A DNA stretch of 64,000 nucleotides from an uncultured bacterium (GCA_937905825.1 CALCXM010000054.1:1-64000), one strand, 5' to 3'. Shown: positions 17,493 to 26,774, counted from the stretch's first letter. Numbers and translations are program-made. Notes: generated from the letters alone by a model not told the origin.

Positions 17493-18890
17493 GAGCCGCA
17501 CCAGCGTGCCCAAGGGGGCCAGCGCTTCCGCCAACTTCTCCGCGGGACCGACCACTACCACAACCAGGCGCGAGGGGTCCAAGTGACGCTTGACCGCGAG
17601 AGCCACCTGCTCCGCGCTCAATTGACGCAGACGTGCATCGCGCCGGGTCCAAAACTCGCTGGGGTACCCGTGGAACTCGAGCTTGAGGGCGCGCTCCAAA
17701 ACTTCTTGGGCACTGTCGATCTGAAAGACCTCGGCATTCAACATGCGCTGGCGCACGGCTTCTAGTTCTGGCGCGGGCAGTGGGTCACGGGCCGCCTGCA
17801 GCAACTCGATGCAAGTGGAAAGCACCTGCCCAACCTTGTCGACTCGCGCACTGCAGGCCCCGAACAAGCGGCCCGAACGATCCCATTCCGGTTGGAAATA
17901 CAGGGAGCCTTCGAAGGCTAGACCGAGTTCGGAGCGCAAGCGAACCATCAATCGATTGGAGGTCCCGCCATAGCCGTTGGCGTAGGACCAAAGGGAGAGC
18001 GGCACGTAGTCCGAATCCAAACGCCTGGTTCCAGGTGCAGCCAGGCGAATTTCACAGCGCTCCATGCCGGGACGGTCGAGCACGTAGATGGTGCGCCGCC
18101 CGGGAACTCGGAATACCTTTGTGCTAGGGCTGGGCAGGGGACCCACGTTGGGAACTGTGCTGAGCAAGGAATCGAAGCGCGCTGCAAGCGAACTCGGATT
18201 GACCGCCCCCGTCGCACCCACCAGCAAGCGGTCCGTGCCCAAGAGGCGCCGGTGATGCAGCAAGAGGTCCGCGCGCTCGATGCTGCGCACGGATTCCTCG
18301 GTCGGTTGATGAGCGTTTGCGCCACCCGTGCCGGCTGTGATTTGGGCGAGGGAGCGATCCGCCAACAGGGCCGGATCTTGGGCGGCCCGGGCCAAACGGG
18401 AGAGCATGCGCGTGCGGCTGAACTCCAATTCTTCCGCGGGGTAGGCGGGCAAGAGCAGCAACTCGCCGATGAAAACAAGCACCGTTCCTAAGTCATCCTT
18501 GACGCAGGAGAACTCGATGCGCAGGGAGTCCGGCTCGCTGCGCACATCGATGGATGCTGCGTGGGTGTCGAGCCAATCGTCGAGGTCCAAGCCGGAGGTG
18601 CGTTCGCTACCGCCTTCGCGCAGGACCTCCGCCAAGAGCTCCGTCAGCCCCGCTTGCGCGCGAGATTCCTGGGCCACGCCGCCGCGGAAGATCAGGACCC
18701 CGTCCACCAAGGGCAGCTCCTTGTTCTCGATCACGAGCAACTGCGCGCCGCTCTCCAACTTCAAGCGTGTGAGTTCCGGAGGCACAAACGGTCGCAACGG
18801 CGGTGTGCGCAATTGCCGAGGATGGTCGACGATGCTGGGGCCCCCTTGCAACAAGGCCAGAGCACAGAGAGTCGCGGCGATGGCCTTCAT
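17490..18890 (-). CDS. M16-family (pitrilysin-like) protein lacking the zinc motif, downstream partner
   Basis: 466 aa. The ATG at 18890 overlaps the upstream gene by 4 bp (ATGA). M16 fold features include LKLESGAQLLVIENKELPLVDGVLIFRGG, the helix AGLTELLAEVLREGG where active enzymes carry HxxEH, SLWSYANGYGGTSNRLMVRL and LRSELGLAFEG, the region that supplies the Arg/Tyr substrate-contacting pair in M16B partners. No zinc-binding HxxEH is present, so it is not a peptidase on its own. A short hydrophobic N-terminus (MKAIAATLCALALLQGG) suggests export. In classical M16B heterodimers one partner keeps the zinc site, but here the co-encoded partner has lost it too. Confidence 0.82.
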   Translation of the reverse strand: MKAIAATLCALALLQGGPSIVDHPRQLRTPPLRPFVPPELTRLKLESGAQLLVIENKELPLVDGVLIFRGGVAQESRAQAGLTELLAEVLREGGSERTSGLDLDDWLDTHAASIDVRSEPDSLRIEFSCVKDDLGTVLVFIGELLLLPAYPAEELEFSRTRMLSRLARAAQDPALLADRSLAQITAGTGGANAHQPTEESVRSIERADLLLHHRRLLGTDRLLVGATGAVNPSSLAARFDSLLSTVPNVGPLPSPSTKVFRVPGRRTIYVLDRPGMERCEIRLAAPGTRRLDSDYVPLSLWSYANGYGGTSNRLMVRLRSELGLAFEGSLYFQPEWDRSGRLFGACSARVDKVGQVLSTCIELLQAARDPLPAPELEAVRQRMLNAEVFQIDSAQEVLERALKLEFHGYPSEFWTRRDARLRQLSAEQVALAVKRHLDPSRLVVVVVGPAEKLAEALAPLGTLVRL

Positions 18891-20533
18891 TGGTCCTTCT
18901 CCTTGGCATTTTCGGTGCTCTCGCTTTGCGGCGCTGCCGGGATCTCTTGCTTCAGGATCGGTGCCACCAGGGTCGCCACTGTTCGATGTTTCTTGAGGAA
19001 CCACTTGGCCAGCACGCGCTGCACTTCCCGGCCTTGCACAGCGCTCAGCCGTTGCTCACGCTCAAAGAAGTGACGCCACGATCCAGTTTTGGCCAAGGAC
19101 GACCCGAGTCCCGCTGCCAGAGCGGAGTTGACGCGCAGGGATCGGTAGTGGTCGGCCGTCGCCACGCGCTTGACGCCGCTCAACTCTTCCTTGGTGGGAC
19201 CTTCTTCCGTCAGTCGCTTTATCTCCTGGTAGATCGCTTCCTCCAACTCCTGCGTGCTCGTGCCGAGGGTTGGGGTGCAGCGGATCAAGGCCAAGCTCGG
19301 TCGGCGGTCCCCTTCCCAGACGGGCAGGACTTCCAGTTGCGAAGCCAAGGAAGACGTGCGCCTCAGTCGTTTCTCCAAGCGCGATGAGCGCGCGAAGCCC
19401 AGGATGCGCACAGCGATTTCAATGGCGGGGGAGTCCGGGTGAGCGAGGGCTGGAACATGCCAGGCGATCCACACTTCTGGCCCACCTTCCGATTCGATCT
19501 CGACGCGCTGCTCGGCCTGTTGGGGCGCAAGCGTGGGCAACCCCGAAGCGGAGTCCGCTCGGGCAGGGAGCCTTCCAAAGTAGCGCTTCAAGAGGGAGAG
19601 CAACGTGTCGGGATTGACGTTGCCGACGATCGTCGTGACCATGCGCTTGGGATCGTAGTGCTCCCGAAAGAAGGCCATGGCCCTGGCAGGTTCGAGCAAG
19701 GCGATCTCCTCGCCGATGCCCGCGGAAGGACGGCCCAAGGGATGCTTCCCGTAGGCGGCTGCACGCAAAGCACGGGCCAAGGCGCCGGTCGAGTCGTCCG
19801 CTGTTTGCCGACTCAACTCTTCGTGCAAGGCGGCGCGCTCCACGAAAAACTCGCGGAAGACAGGATTGCGAAAGCGTTCGGACTCCATCCAACACCAAAG
19901 CTCCGCTTGGTTGGAGGGCAAAGAAACCACGAAGCGTGTGCTGTTCTGGGTGAGGAAGGCATTCAAGGTTCCGCTTCCTCCTGCGGCTTCGAGAATGCTG
20001 CTGAATTCCTCCGGCTGCACGAACTCTGCCGCCTTGGAGCGCGCGCTTTCGAAGAGCTGTTTGGCCGCGGAGATTTCTTGAGCCGAGCCAGCCGCCAGGG
20101 CGTCCTGCCAGGTTCGATGACATTCCCCGAGCTTGCCGAGGGCCTCGGATTCGAGCTCCCAGTCCTTGGAGCCGATGCGTTGGGTGCCTTTGAAGAGCAG
20201 GTTCTTGACCAAGTTGGCCATGCCGCTCATGCCGATCGGATCATCCGCAGAGCCGACAGAAACGTAGGTCTCGAAGGACAGGGTGGGGGCCCCGGGGCGC
20301 GGGTAGAGCAAGAAGCGCCAACCATTCTCGAGTTCGTACTCGACGACGTTTTCCGGGGGAGAGACGGCCGGCTTGGTTTGGGCCTCGGCTTGGGGAGCTG
20401 CGAAGCAAAGCGCTAGCATGAACAAGCACGCGAACCATCCGGCAGCTGCGCCAAGCGCCTTCGCGCGCCCCACGGGCAGGCTCCGCGCTCCTGCCGATTT
20501 CCCGCGACGACCCCCTAGCAATTCGAATCCCAT
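18887..20533 (-). CDS. M16-family (pitrilysin-like) protein with degenerate HxxEH motif, upstream partner
   Basis: 548 aa from the ATG at 20533, with a basic N-terminus and signal/anchor segment (GAAAGWFACLFMLALCFAAPQAEAQ). The N-terminal M16 domain reads YELENGWRFLLYPRPGAPTLSFETYVSVGSADDP, then GMSGMANLVKNLLFKGTQR. The last stretch aligns with the G-x-A-H-x-x-E-H-x-x-F-K-G-T active site but has Asn, Val and Asn where His, Glu and His belong. The rest is well preserved: RFVVSLPSNQAELWCWMESERF, EELSRQTADDS, AYGKHPLGRPSAG and MVTTIVGNVNP. The fold is retained while zinc catalysis appears lost. It is divergent from moaB, 102 bp away. Confidence 0.85.
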   Translation of the reverse strand: MGFELLGGRRGKSAGARSLPVGRAKALGAAAGWFACLFMLALCFAAPQAEAQTKPAVSPPENVVEYELENGWRFLLYPRPGAPTLSFETYVSVGSADDPIGMSGMANLVKNLLFKGTQRIGSKDWELESEALGKLGECHRTWQDALAAGSAQEISAAKQLFESARSKAAEFVQPEEFSSILEAAGGSGTLNAFLTQNSTRFVVSLPSNQAELWCWMESERFRNPVFREFFVERAALHEELSRQTADDSTGALARALRAAAYGKHPLGRPSAGIGEEIALLEPARAMAFFREHYDPKRMVTTIVGNVNPDTLLSLLKRYFGRLPARADSASGLPTLAPQQAEQRVEIESEGGPEVWIAWHVPALAHPDSPAIEIAVRILGFARSSRLEKRLRRTSSLASQLEVLPVWEGDRRPSLALIRCTPTLGTSTQELEEAIYQEIKRLTEEGPTKEELSGVKRVATADHYRSLRVNSALAAGLGSSLAKTGSWRHFFEREQRLSAVQGREVQRVLAKWFLKKHRTVATLVAPILKQEIPAAPQSESTENAKEKDQ

Positions 20534-20635
20534 GTTGAGAGCGTAGGAGATCCGCCCCGCGCAATCATCTTTTCTCTGACTCTGGAGCGCTCCGCTCCCT
20601 CTCCGCGCCTGCCGGCCTGGCCGGTCACCCAACCG

Positions 20636-21142
20636 ATGAGCCTCGAATCACACAAGAAGGAATCCTCCAACTCGGTCCGATTTGCCGTCGTCACCCTGAG
20701 CGACACTCGCCAACTCAAGGAGGATCGCGGCGGCAGCTACCTGGTGGAGTGCCTGGAAGCGGCTGGCCACCGAGTGACCTTGCGGCTCCTGCGCACGGAC
20801 GAACCTGCCGAGATCGAGGCGGCCGTGCGCCAAGCGGTGGCGGCCAAGGATGTGGACCTGGTGCTCACCACTGGCGGAACGGGACTGGCTCCCCGGGACG
20901 CGACCTACGAGACTTTGAAGCACGTGCTCGACAGCGAGATCCCAGGTTTTGGCGAACTCTTCCGCGCCCTCTCCTACGAGGAGATTGGCCCCGCGACGAT
21001 ATTGAGCCGCGCTATCGGTGGTTTGCTGAACGGCAAGGTGGTGCTCGCCATGCCTGGTTCTCCCAAGGCCCTGCGCTTGGCCATGGACAAAATTGTGCTC
21101 CCCGAAGCTGGCCATCTCGCTAGCCAAACTCGGGGAGCCTGA
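20636..21142 (+). CDS. moaB: Molybdopterin adenylyltransferase-like protein MoaB/MogA
   Basis: 168 aa, normal length. MoCF-domain motifs are RFAVVTLSDTRQLKEDRGG, then DVDLVLTTGGTGLAPRDATYE (the GGTG nucleotide/MPT loop) and GKVVLAMPGSPKALRLAMDK. MoaB/MogA enzymes adenylylate molybdopterin before metal insertion in molybdenum cofactor synthesis. The ATG at 20636 lies at the end of a short divergent promoter region shared with the M16-like gene. No other cofactor genes are adjacent. MoaB versus MogA cannot be separated safely from sequence reading alone. Confidence 0.88.
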   Translation: MSLESHKKESSNSVRFAVVTLSDTRQLKEDRGGSYLVECLEAAGHRVTLRLLRTDEPAEIEAAVRQAVAAKDVDLVLTTGGTGLAPRDATYETLKHVLDSEIPGFGELFRALSYEEIGPATILSRAIGGLLNGKVVLAMPGSPKALRLAMDKIVLPEAGHLASQTRGA

Positions 21143-21237
21143 GTGGGATCGCGTGCGGTCCGTGGAGGGCCGCCGGTTCCCCGGGTGTCTAGTTTGCGAC
21201 GCCCTGCAACCTGAGCTGCGCGGCGCAACGGTCGGGA

Positions 21238-21813
21238 CTACTTGGCGACGCGACGCATGAGAGAGATCGTCACGGTGAAGATCTTGTCGTCGGCGAAGGC
21301 GATCGGCAGTTCGTTGATAGAGAACTCGACCGTGCAAGTGTCGATGCCACGGGTGCAGTGCACGTCATAGCTCGCTCCGAAAATCATGGAGGGCACCGAG
21401 AGATTCTCGACGCCGAATTCAGAGCCGTTCAAAGCTTCCTTCACGCAACCAGCGACCATGTTGCCGATCTCGCAAATGGCATCCACGTTGTCCTCGGTGA
21501 TCTCCTCTTGCTCTTCGAAAAGCATCTTGCCGGAGATGTAGAGCATGGCGCGCTTGCTCATGTTGACCGTGAGCGTTCCGTTGCTGTCGCCGACGAGACC
21601 CACCATCACCGAAATCTCCCTGCGACTCTGCGCGAGGGAAGAAGCCCCCACGGGGGTCGGGACGATGGCCGCCATTTCGACGCCCTCCATGGTGCCCTTG
21701 AGCACGGCAGACATGAGGGACTCGGTAATGGCGAGGCCAAAGAGGGTAGGTGTTTCAGTCACGGGGAGTGTGGGGTGCGGGATGAGAGTCGTTCTCCAAT
21801 TTCTGGTACGCAT
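21238..21813 (-). CDS. CheX-like chemotaxis phosphatase / chemotaxis-associated domain protein
   Basis: 191 aa from the ATG at 21813, preceded by a G-rich, weakly Shine-Dalgarno-like run; a GTG at 21762 is an alternative start that removes a non-conserved leader. The CheX/CheC core is recognisable: ESLMSAVLKGTMEGVEMA, a glycine-rich strand VGLVGDSNGTLTVNMSKRAML, and the phosphatase helix DNVDAICEIGNMVAGCVKEAL with the E-x-x-N pair that in CheX attacks CheY-phosphate. The protein ends in a strand pair (GIDTCTVEFSINELPIAF). No other chemotaxis gene is nearby, so its response-regulator partner is unknown; stand-alone CheX-like proteins are common. Confidence 0.75.
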   Translation of the reverse strand: MRTRNWRTTLIPHPTLPVTETPTLFGLAITESLMSAVLKGTMEGVEMAAIVPTPVGASSLAQSRREISVMVGLVGDSNGTLTVNMSKRAMLYISGKMLFEEQEEITEDNVDAICEIGNMVAGCVKEALNGSEFGVENLSVPSMIFGASYDVHCTRGIDTCTVEFSINELPIAFADDKIFTVTISLMRRVAK

Positions 21814-22249
21814 GGCTTTTCGTCCCCCCGCAAAGGCACTCTTGACAAGAAAAAACGTCGAGTCGGGGACAATTCGGTGACAGGGGGCCTCCCAGGGGCC
21901 GAGGGGCGGATTTAACCCGGTTTGGGGTATCTTGAGAGCCTGTTGGCGGGGCATTGCCGCACGCCCAGGGGCCGCCTGGTGAGCCAGGCGAGCCCGCCAA
22001 TGTGCCCAACACGCCCTCTCGGTTTTCGCCTTCGATGGGCTCAATCGAGTGGGGGGAAGGTCCGAGTCCCCGCCTCCGGATTGCTGTCCTTTCAGGGGGC
22101 ACCCATCTCGGGAGCTAGCGACGCACGAGCCCAAGCCCGATCTCGGAGAAGCCGCACGTGGTCTGTTCGGCAAGATGCGCGTAGGAGAGGGCGTGTGGAA
22201 GCTGCGCTCCACACCAGCGCCGAGCCTGGCGCAGCGTAGCCGGCGCAGG
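21814..22249. other. Gene-free stretch containing a nested inverted-repeat structure (21943-22000)
   Basis: No convincing ORF fills these 436 bp, which lie upstream of the CheX-like gene and downstream of the leftward FGE-like gene. Within it, TTGGCGGG (21943-21950) pairs with CCCGCCAA (21993-22000) and encloses a perfect 7-bp hairpin, CGCCTGG-TGAG-CCAGGCG (21973-21990). This could be a terminator, a leader structure of the CheX-like transcript or a small RNA. No known RNA family (SRP, RNase P, tmRNA, riboswitch) was recognised. Confidence 0.4.
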
Positions 22250-23272
22250 CTAGAGGGGGAGATCCAGGGAGGGGCGCAAGCCCATGTACTCGGAGCTGTC
22301 ATCGGGGTCGGATCTCCAACGGAAGGCCGACCGCGCGCCGTTGGCGTTGCTGCCGAAATTGCCCCCGCGGTACACGCGGTTAGCGGGCTGGCCGGGGCGC
22401 AGCCCGAGGCGGTCTGTTGGCTGCTCCAGGTAGTCCGAGAGTCCATCTCTGACCCACTCGGACACGTTTCCATGGACGTCAAAGAGGCCGAACGCATTTG
22501 GCTTGAACGTACCGACCTTGGAAGTCAGGTGTCCGTAGCCATCGGACCAGGACTCGAACAGGCCCAAGTCGATTCGTTCCTGAGGGGACTCCAAGCTCCC
22601 GAGGTTCGCGCATCCCGACAGGTCGGATTTGTCCCCGGACATGGACCAGGTAGTCGTTGTTCCGGCGCGGCATGCATACTCCCATTGAGCTTCCGTCGGC
22701 AAGCTCAAGCCCGCAGCCTGGCACCAACGGTCCGCCTCTTCGGGGGAGACTGTTTCCACGGGCAAGTCGCTCGAACCGTGGAACTTGGAGGGGGAAGTGT
22801 TCAATTGCGCGCTGGCTGCAACTGCCGACCACGCCGCTTGGGTGCATTCGGTGCGCGAAACGAGGAAGGGGTCCAACTCCACCCAATTCTGCTGTTCAAT
22901 GCCCTTCCGACTCCACTCCTCACTGGGTGACCCCATCTGAAAACGGCCGCCGGGCACCAGCACGAATTCCAGCTCAGTTTTGTGATGGGACCAGATCGAG
23001 AGCCAATGGGACTCGCCTCCTGCGCTGAACTTCTCAACACTTCTGAGTTCGAAGTTGTCGAGCTCAGCGGGCCACTTTGTTTGAGCTTGGAGTGCGAGGG
23101 CCTCGACGCCTGCCTTGTTGAGCTGCGCGTAGGCCGAGCGGTCTTTCAGGAGATCAAGGGTGATGTCCAGCTGAGGTGTGCCCTGCACACTGCCGCTGGG
23201 GTCTCCACATGCAGTCAAGGAAGCGCAGGCAAGGAGAACGGTAAGGACTGTGGGAGTGGATAGGGAAGGCAT
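22250..23272 (-). CDS. Lipoprotein with formylglycine-generating-enzyme-like (SUMF1/FGE-sulfatase) domain
   Basis: 340 aa from the ATG at 23272, which gives a lipoprotein signal (TVLTVLLACASLTAC, lipobox LTAC). From about residue 100 the FGE-sulfatase fold is clear: FVLVPGGRFQMGSPSEEWSR, VETVSPEEADRWCQAAGLSL, PTEAQWEYACRAGTTT, NAFGLFDVHGNVSEWVRDG and RVYRGGNFGSNANGARSAFR. The paired cysteines near the C-terminus that bind copper in true formylglycine-generating enzymes are absent (GARSAFRW). A structural or binding role, or another reaction, is therefore more likely than sulfatase activation. Such extracellular FGE-like lipoproteins are frequent in planctomycetes. Confidence 0.85.
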   Translation of the reverse strand: MPSLSTPTVLTVLLACASLTACGDPSGSVQGTPQLDITLDLLKDRSAYAQLNKAGVEALALQAQTKWPAELDNFELRSVEKFSAGGESHWLSIWSHHKTELEFVLVPGGRFQMGSPSEEWSRKGIEQQNWVELDPFLVSRTECTQAAWSAVAASAQLNTSPSKFHGSSDLPVETVSPEEADRWCQAAGLSLPTEAQWEYACRAGTTTTWSMSGDKSDLSGCANLGSLESPQERIDLGLFESWSDGYGHLTSKVGTFKPNAFGLFDVHGNVSEWVRDGLSDYLEQPTDRLGLRPGQPANRVYRGGNFGSNANGARSAFRWRSDPDDSSEYMGLRPSLDLPL

Positions 23273-23537
23273 GCGAGGGTCTGTCGAGCTCGGGCCGCAG
23301 ATGGCCATTGGAGCGAGGCGTGGGGCAAATCCTGACCCATGCCTGGATTTGTTGGGGACCTTGTGACTTGGGGCGAGCAAGGGCTTCGAGGGAGAGTACC
23401 AGGATTGCGCGGGGCGCAGGCCGGAACTCATGGGGGGCCTAAAGGGTTTTCCCAGCACCCAGATTCCGGTTCCGCGCGGACCGAGCAGCTCGTCTCTCTG
23501 TGTCAACGTGGATGAGACGGCCTTCGCCCCCGGATGG

Positions 23538-24611
23538 CTACTGCCCCGGTTCCGCGCCCGCGCGCGACCACTGACTGACCTTGGAGTTGTCGATGCGGAA
23601 GCCGCGCGGGCCTTGAGTGAGAGTGCCGCGAACGTACGCGTAGTTTTGGCGGAACTCGGAACGCAGTCCTTCCAAATCGAAGGCCTCAAAGCTCGCGAGG
23701 TCGTCCTTCGCGATGGAAACGCGCAGGGCGCGCGACTTGTCCTCGGCGCGGAAGAGCACCGTGCGGCTGCCGTCCTTTTCCTCAAAGAAACGGTCGGGGC
23801 TGCCGAACAGGCGCACTTCCTTTTTGGATTCAAGGGCGCCAGCTAGGCCGTCGGCGTCATCCGCAGCGATCACGGACATCGGCTCTTTGGCGGCCAGAGC
23901 GCGGAAGGAATCGATGGCGTCCGCGCGCACTTGCCACCAAGGCAAGAGCTGATCGTAAGGGCGCACGGCCGAGGGGCTGTCCCCGTCGGCGGGTTGGTTG
24001 ACTCGCGGGTTCCAGATCCCGAGCAAGTTGCGACGCGCTTGGGCCTGGGCAGCGACGAAGGCCTCGTGGCAAATCAAGCTGTTGCCGTACTTGTTGAAGT
24101 AGGGGCTCTTGCCGAGCTGCACCAGCAGCAGGTTGAAGTCGGTGCCATCCTTCGCGAGCACATGACAAAGCAGACGCCCGTACACGTCCCGCGCCTGCTT
24201 GTCCTTGGGAAAGCTCAGGCCCACCTGCAAGAGACCTTGCTCGTCGCGGAACTGCTCGAAGTAATCGATGGTCCACAGGCGCGTGTCTTCTCCATAGACG
24301 GTTTGGGGCTTGGAGCCGGAGTTGCGTTGGCCCGGGGTGAGCTTCTCCTCGGTGTCCACGGAAAGCAGGCGCAGTTTCTCCTTCTCACCGTTGCGCAGGA
24401 TGTGAATCGTGTCCCCGTCCACGATCTTGACCACCTCGAAGAGCTCCGAGGGGGTTTGGCGCGCGGCCGCGCAAGGAATCGCGAGCGCGCCCTTCGTGAC
24501 GAGGGGCATGGACCCCGCACTGGCCTTGGAAACGGGCATTGCGCCCAGGGCGGGCGCGAGGCTGAGGAGGGCCAGGAGGGCGCCGAGGCGCAGTGGGGTG
24601 GCGGATCGCAT
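23538..24611 (-). CDS. Exported thermonuclease (SNase-like) family protein with C-terminal extension
   Basis: 357 aa from the ATG at 24611, with a signal peptide (RLGALLALLSLAPALGA). The staphylococcal-nuclease-like OB fold occupies about residues 55-205: FEVVKIVDGDTIHILRNGEKEK, LRLLSVDTEEKLTPGQ, RDVYGRLLCHVLAKDG, NLLLVQLGKSPYFNKYG, and QARRNLLGIWNP. The calcium-binding Asp (VDGDT) and candidate catalytic Arg residues (LRLL, YGRLL) are present. The spacing in the Glu-bearing loop is unusual (VDTEEKLTPG for VDTPE), so activity should not be assumed. The last 130 residues form an added OB-like or BOF-type domain (AYVRGTLTQGPRGFRIDN). It is divergent from ptsP-like 24721. Confidence 0.82.
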   Translation of the reverse strand: MRSATPLRLGALLALLSLAPALGAMPVSKASAGSMPLVTKGALAIPCAAARQTPSELFEVVKIVDGDTIHILRNGEKEKLRLLSVDTEEKLTPGQRNSGSKPQTVYGEDTRLWTIDYFEQFRDEQGLLQVGLSFPKDKQARDVYGRLLCHVLAKDGTDFNLLLVQLGKSPYFNKYGNSLICHEAFVAAQAQARRNLLGIWNPRVNQPADGDSPSAVRPYDQLLPWWQVRADAIDSFRALAAKEPMSVIAADDADGLAGALESKKEVRLFGSPDRFFEEKDGSRTVLFRAEDKSRALRVSIAKDDLASFEAFDLEGLRSEFRQNYAYVRGTLTQGPRGFRIDNSKVSQWSRAGAEPGQ

Positions 24612-24720
24612 GGAGAAGGGGCGGCTTGGGGGGCCGGTGCTGTTGGTTGGAGAGGGCGCGCAGGCTAGGATAGGCTCCGCCCGTTCCAGAAGAGGATACG
24701 CGGGCCCCCCTTGCGCCACC

Positions 24721-26550
24721 ATGACTGAACTTTCAAGTACTCCCGAACCCACCGAAACCGCCCCCAAGAGCGCCCCCCAAGGCTTCGAGCTGCGGGGCAC
24801 GCCGATCACACCTGGGCTCGCCCTGGGGGTCGTGCACCGCAAGGACCATGAACTGTCCCGGGCGGACATGCGTCGTGTGCCCACGGACGGCATCGAGCGC
24901 GAGCTGAATCGCTTTCACGCTTCTCTGAACGCGTCGAAGAGTCAGCTCGTGACCCTCAAGGACCAGCTGCGCGGCCGGGTGCCGGCGGAACACATCCTGA
25001 TTCTCGACACGCACATCGCCTACCTGCGGGACACGGTTTTCCTGTCGGATGTGGAGAACCTGATCCTCAACGAACAGATGTGTTTGCAGGCAGCGATCGC
25101 CAAGGTGATCTCTGACTTCGATCGCATCTTTCGCCTGGTGGAGAACGAGCTCCTGCGCGAACGGGCCATCGACCTGCGCGACGTGGGCATTCGCGTGCTG
25201 CGCAACTTGGAACCAGAGGAAGAAACGGCCAAGGAAGCAGATGCGGAAGAGGAACCGCGGGACTTCATCCTGGTGGCGCGCGAGTTGTCGATCGTGGACA
25301 TGTTCCAACTCGACGGACGTGAAGTGCTTGGCATCGCCACGGAAGAGGGCGGACTTTCGAGTCACGCAGCGATCCTGGCGCGCTCCATGGGCATCCCGAC
25401 CGTCACTGGTTTGGAGGGTCTGCGCGAGCGCGTAGGCGAAGGAGACTTCGTGATCCTGGACGCCACGGAAGGCGTCTTGCGCGTGCACCCGGACGAAGTC
25501 GTGCGCGACCAATTCCTGATCGCACGCAACAACAGCGTTGGAGTTGGACATTGTCTCTTGCCGCGCATCGGCGACGACGCCTTCAAGACGGCGGACGGCA
25601 CGAATGTTCGGGTGGAAGCCGCTTGTGGAAACTTGCCAGAGGTGGACCAAGCGCGCTGCGCGGGCCTCACCGGCATCGGTTTGTATCGCACGGAGCTGCT
25701 CTACCTGGTCGACAAACAGCAGCCTTCCTTGGATGCACTGGTCGCGCACTACTCCGCCGTTCTCGAATCGGCAGGGGACGCGCCGGTGACCTTCCGCTTG
25801 CTCGACCTGAACTCGAACTTTGGCATTGGCTACTTGCACGCTGGTCGAGAGCAGAACCCCGCCCTGGGGCTGATGGGCGTGCGCGCTTTGCTCAACCGGG
25901 GCAACGTCTTGCGCCGGCAACTGGAGGCCATCCTGCGCGCCGCAGTGCAAGGCACCAGCGTGCGCATCGCCGTGCCCTTCGTGACGGACGCCGCGGAGTT
26001 GCGCGGGGTCAAGGAAGCGCTCTTCGACGTTCGCTCCCAATTGCAGCGCACGGGCCACCTGCTTTCGCCCGACGTAGAGATCGGCGCGATCATCGAAACC
26101 CCCGCAGCAGCCCTCGGCGCAGCGGCTTTGATCGCGGAAGTGGACTTCATCGTCCTCGGCTACGACGGACTGGTGCAGTACTTGCTCGCCAGTGACCGGG
26201 AGAACCACGAGTTGGCGGAGACCTTCAAGTTGCCCCATCCGGTGGTGTTTCGCGTGATCAAGGACGTGGTGACCGCCGCCGGCGAAGCGCTTTGTCCCGT
26301 GCGGGTCTTCGGGGCCGCGGCCATGCAACCTGCGGTGTTGCCCCTGCTCCTGGCCTCGGGACTGCGCGACTTCTGCGTGTCCCCGGTGATGGTGGGGGAG
26401 GTCAGTCGTATCGTGGGATGCGCTGACTTGGTGGAGTTGTCGAAGGCCTTGCCCAGCGTCTTGGATGCTTCCTGTGCGGCGGATGCGCTTCCGATTGTCG
26501 ACAAGCTGTTGCGCACCTACGACGAGTCGAAAGAAGCGAAGGGAGTGTAA
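24721..26550 (+). CDS. PTS enzyme I-like (PEP-utilising) protein with degenerate PEP site
   Basis: 609 aa from the ATG at 24721. The family order is intact: N-terminal swivelling part (FELRGTPITPGLALGVVHRK), helical HPr-binding-like part, phosphohistidine loop EEGGLSSHAAILARSMGIPTV (His215) and the C-terminal PEP barrel. Within the barrel GIGLYRTELLYL and IGAIIETPAAALG are kept. The expected TND metal/PEP loop reads LGYDGLVQYLLASDR, the NPxLGxRxIR motif reads NPALGLMGVRALL, and the catalytic MCGExAGD cysteine motif reads VFGAAAMQP, with no Cys. PEP-dependent autophosphorylation is therefore doubtful; the protein may be regulatory or use another phosphodonor. No HPr or EII gene is in the window. 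Confidence 0.85.
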   Translation: MTELSSTPEPTETAPKSAPQGFELRGTPITPGLALGVVHRKDHELSRADMRRVPTDGIERELNRFHASLNASKSQLVTLKDQLRGRVPAEHILILDTHIAYLRDTVFLSDVENLILNEQMCLQAAIAKVISDFDRIFRLVENELLRERAIDLRDVGIRVLRNLEPEEETAKEADAEEEPRDFILVARELSIVDMFQLDGREVLGIATEEGGLSSHAAILARSMGIPTVTGLEGLRERVGEGDFVILDATEGVLRVHPDEVVRDQFLIARNNSVGVGHCLLPRIGDDAFKTADGTNVRVEAACGNLPEVDQARCAGLTGIGLYRTELLYLVDKQQPSLDALVAHYSAVLESAGDAPVTFRLLDLNSNFGIGYLHAGREQNPALGLMGVRALLNRGNVLRRQLEAILRAAVQGTSVRIAVPFVTDAAELRGVKEALFDVRSQLQRTGHLLSPDVEIGAIIETPAAALGAAALIAEVDFIVLGYDGLVQYLLASDRENHELAETFKLPHPVVFRVIKDVVTAAGEALCPVRVFGAAAMQPAVLPLLLASGLRDFCVSPVMVGEVSRIVGCADLVELSKALPSVLDASCAADALPIVDKLLRTYDESKEAKGV

Positions 26551-26774
26551 GGGGGTCGCGTCCCCTGACCGGGCGGCGCTTGGGACGGCCACTGGCTTTT
26601 GCCGCCGGTGGCTTCGGCTGCCCACGAGCTCGGCGCGCGGCGTCCTCGTAGGGAGCGCGGACCAAAGAGCGTGGTTTCTTGCGCTATGGCTCAAATCCCG
26701 CAACTCTCAAAGCCCGCAGCGTTCGACCCAGCGGCTGCTTGAAGCAACCAACGTTCTGCAGCAGGTTCGCGCGC

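Noticed and set aside
22030..22090. Resemblance of GGAAGGTCCGAGTCCCC to the conserved RNase P RNA element
   Set aside because: Only a short match; the other conserved RNase P segments are not found nearby.
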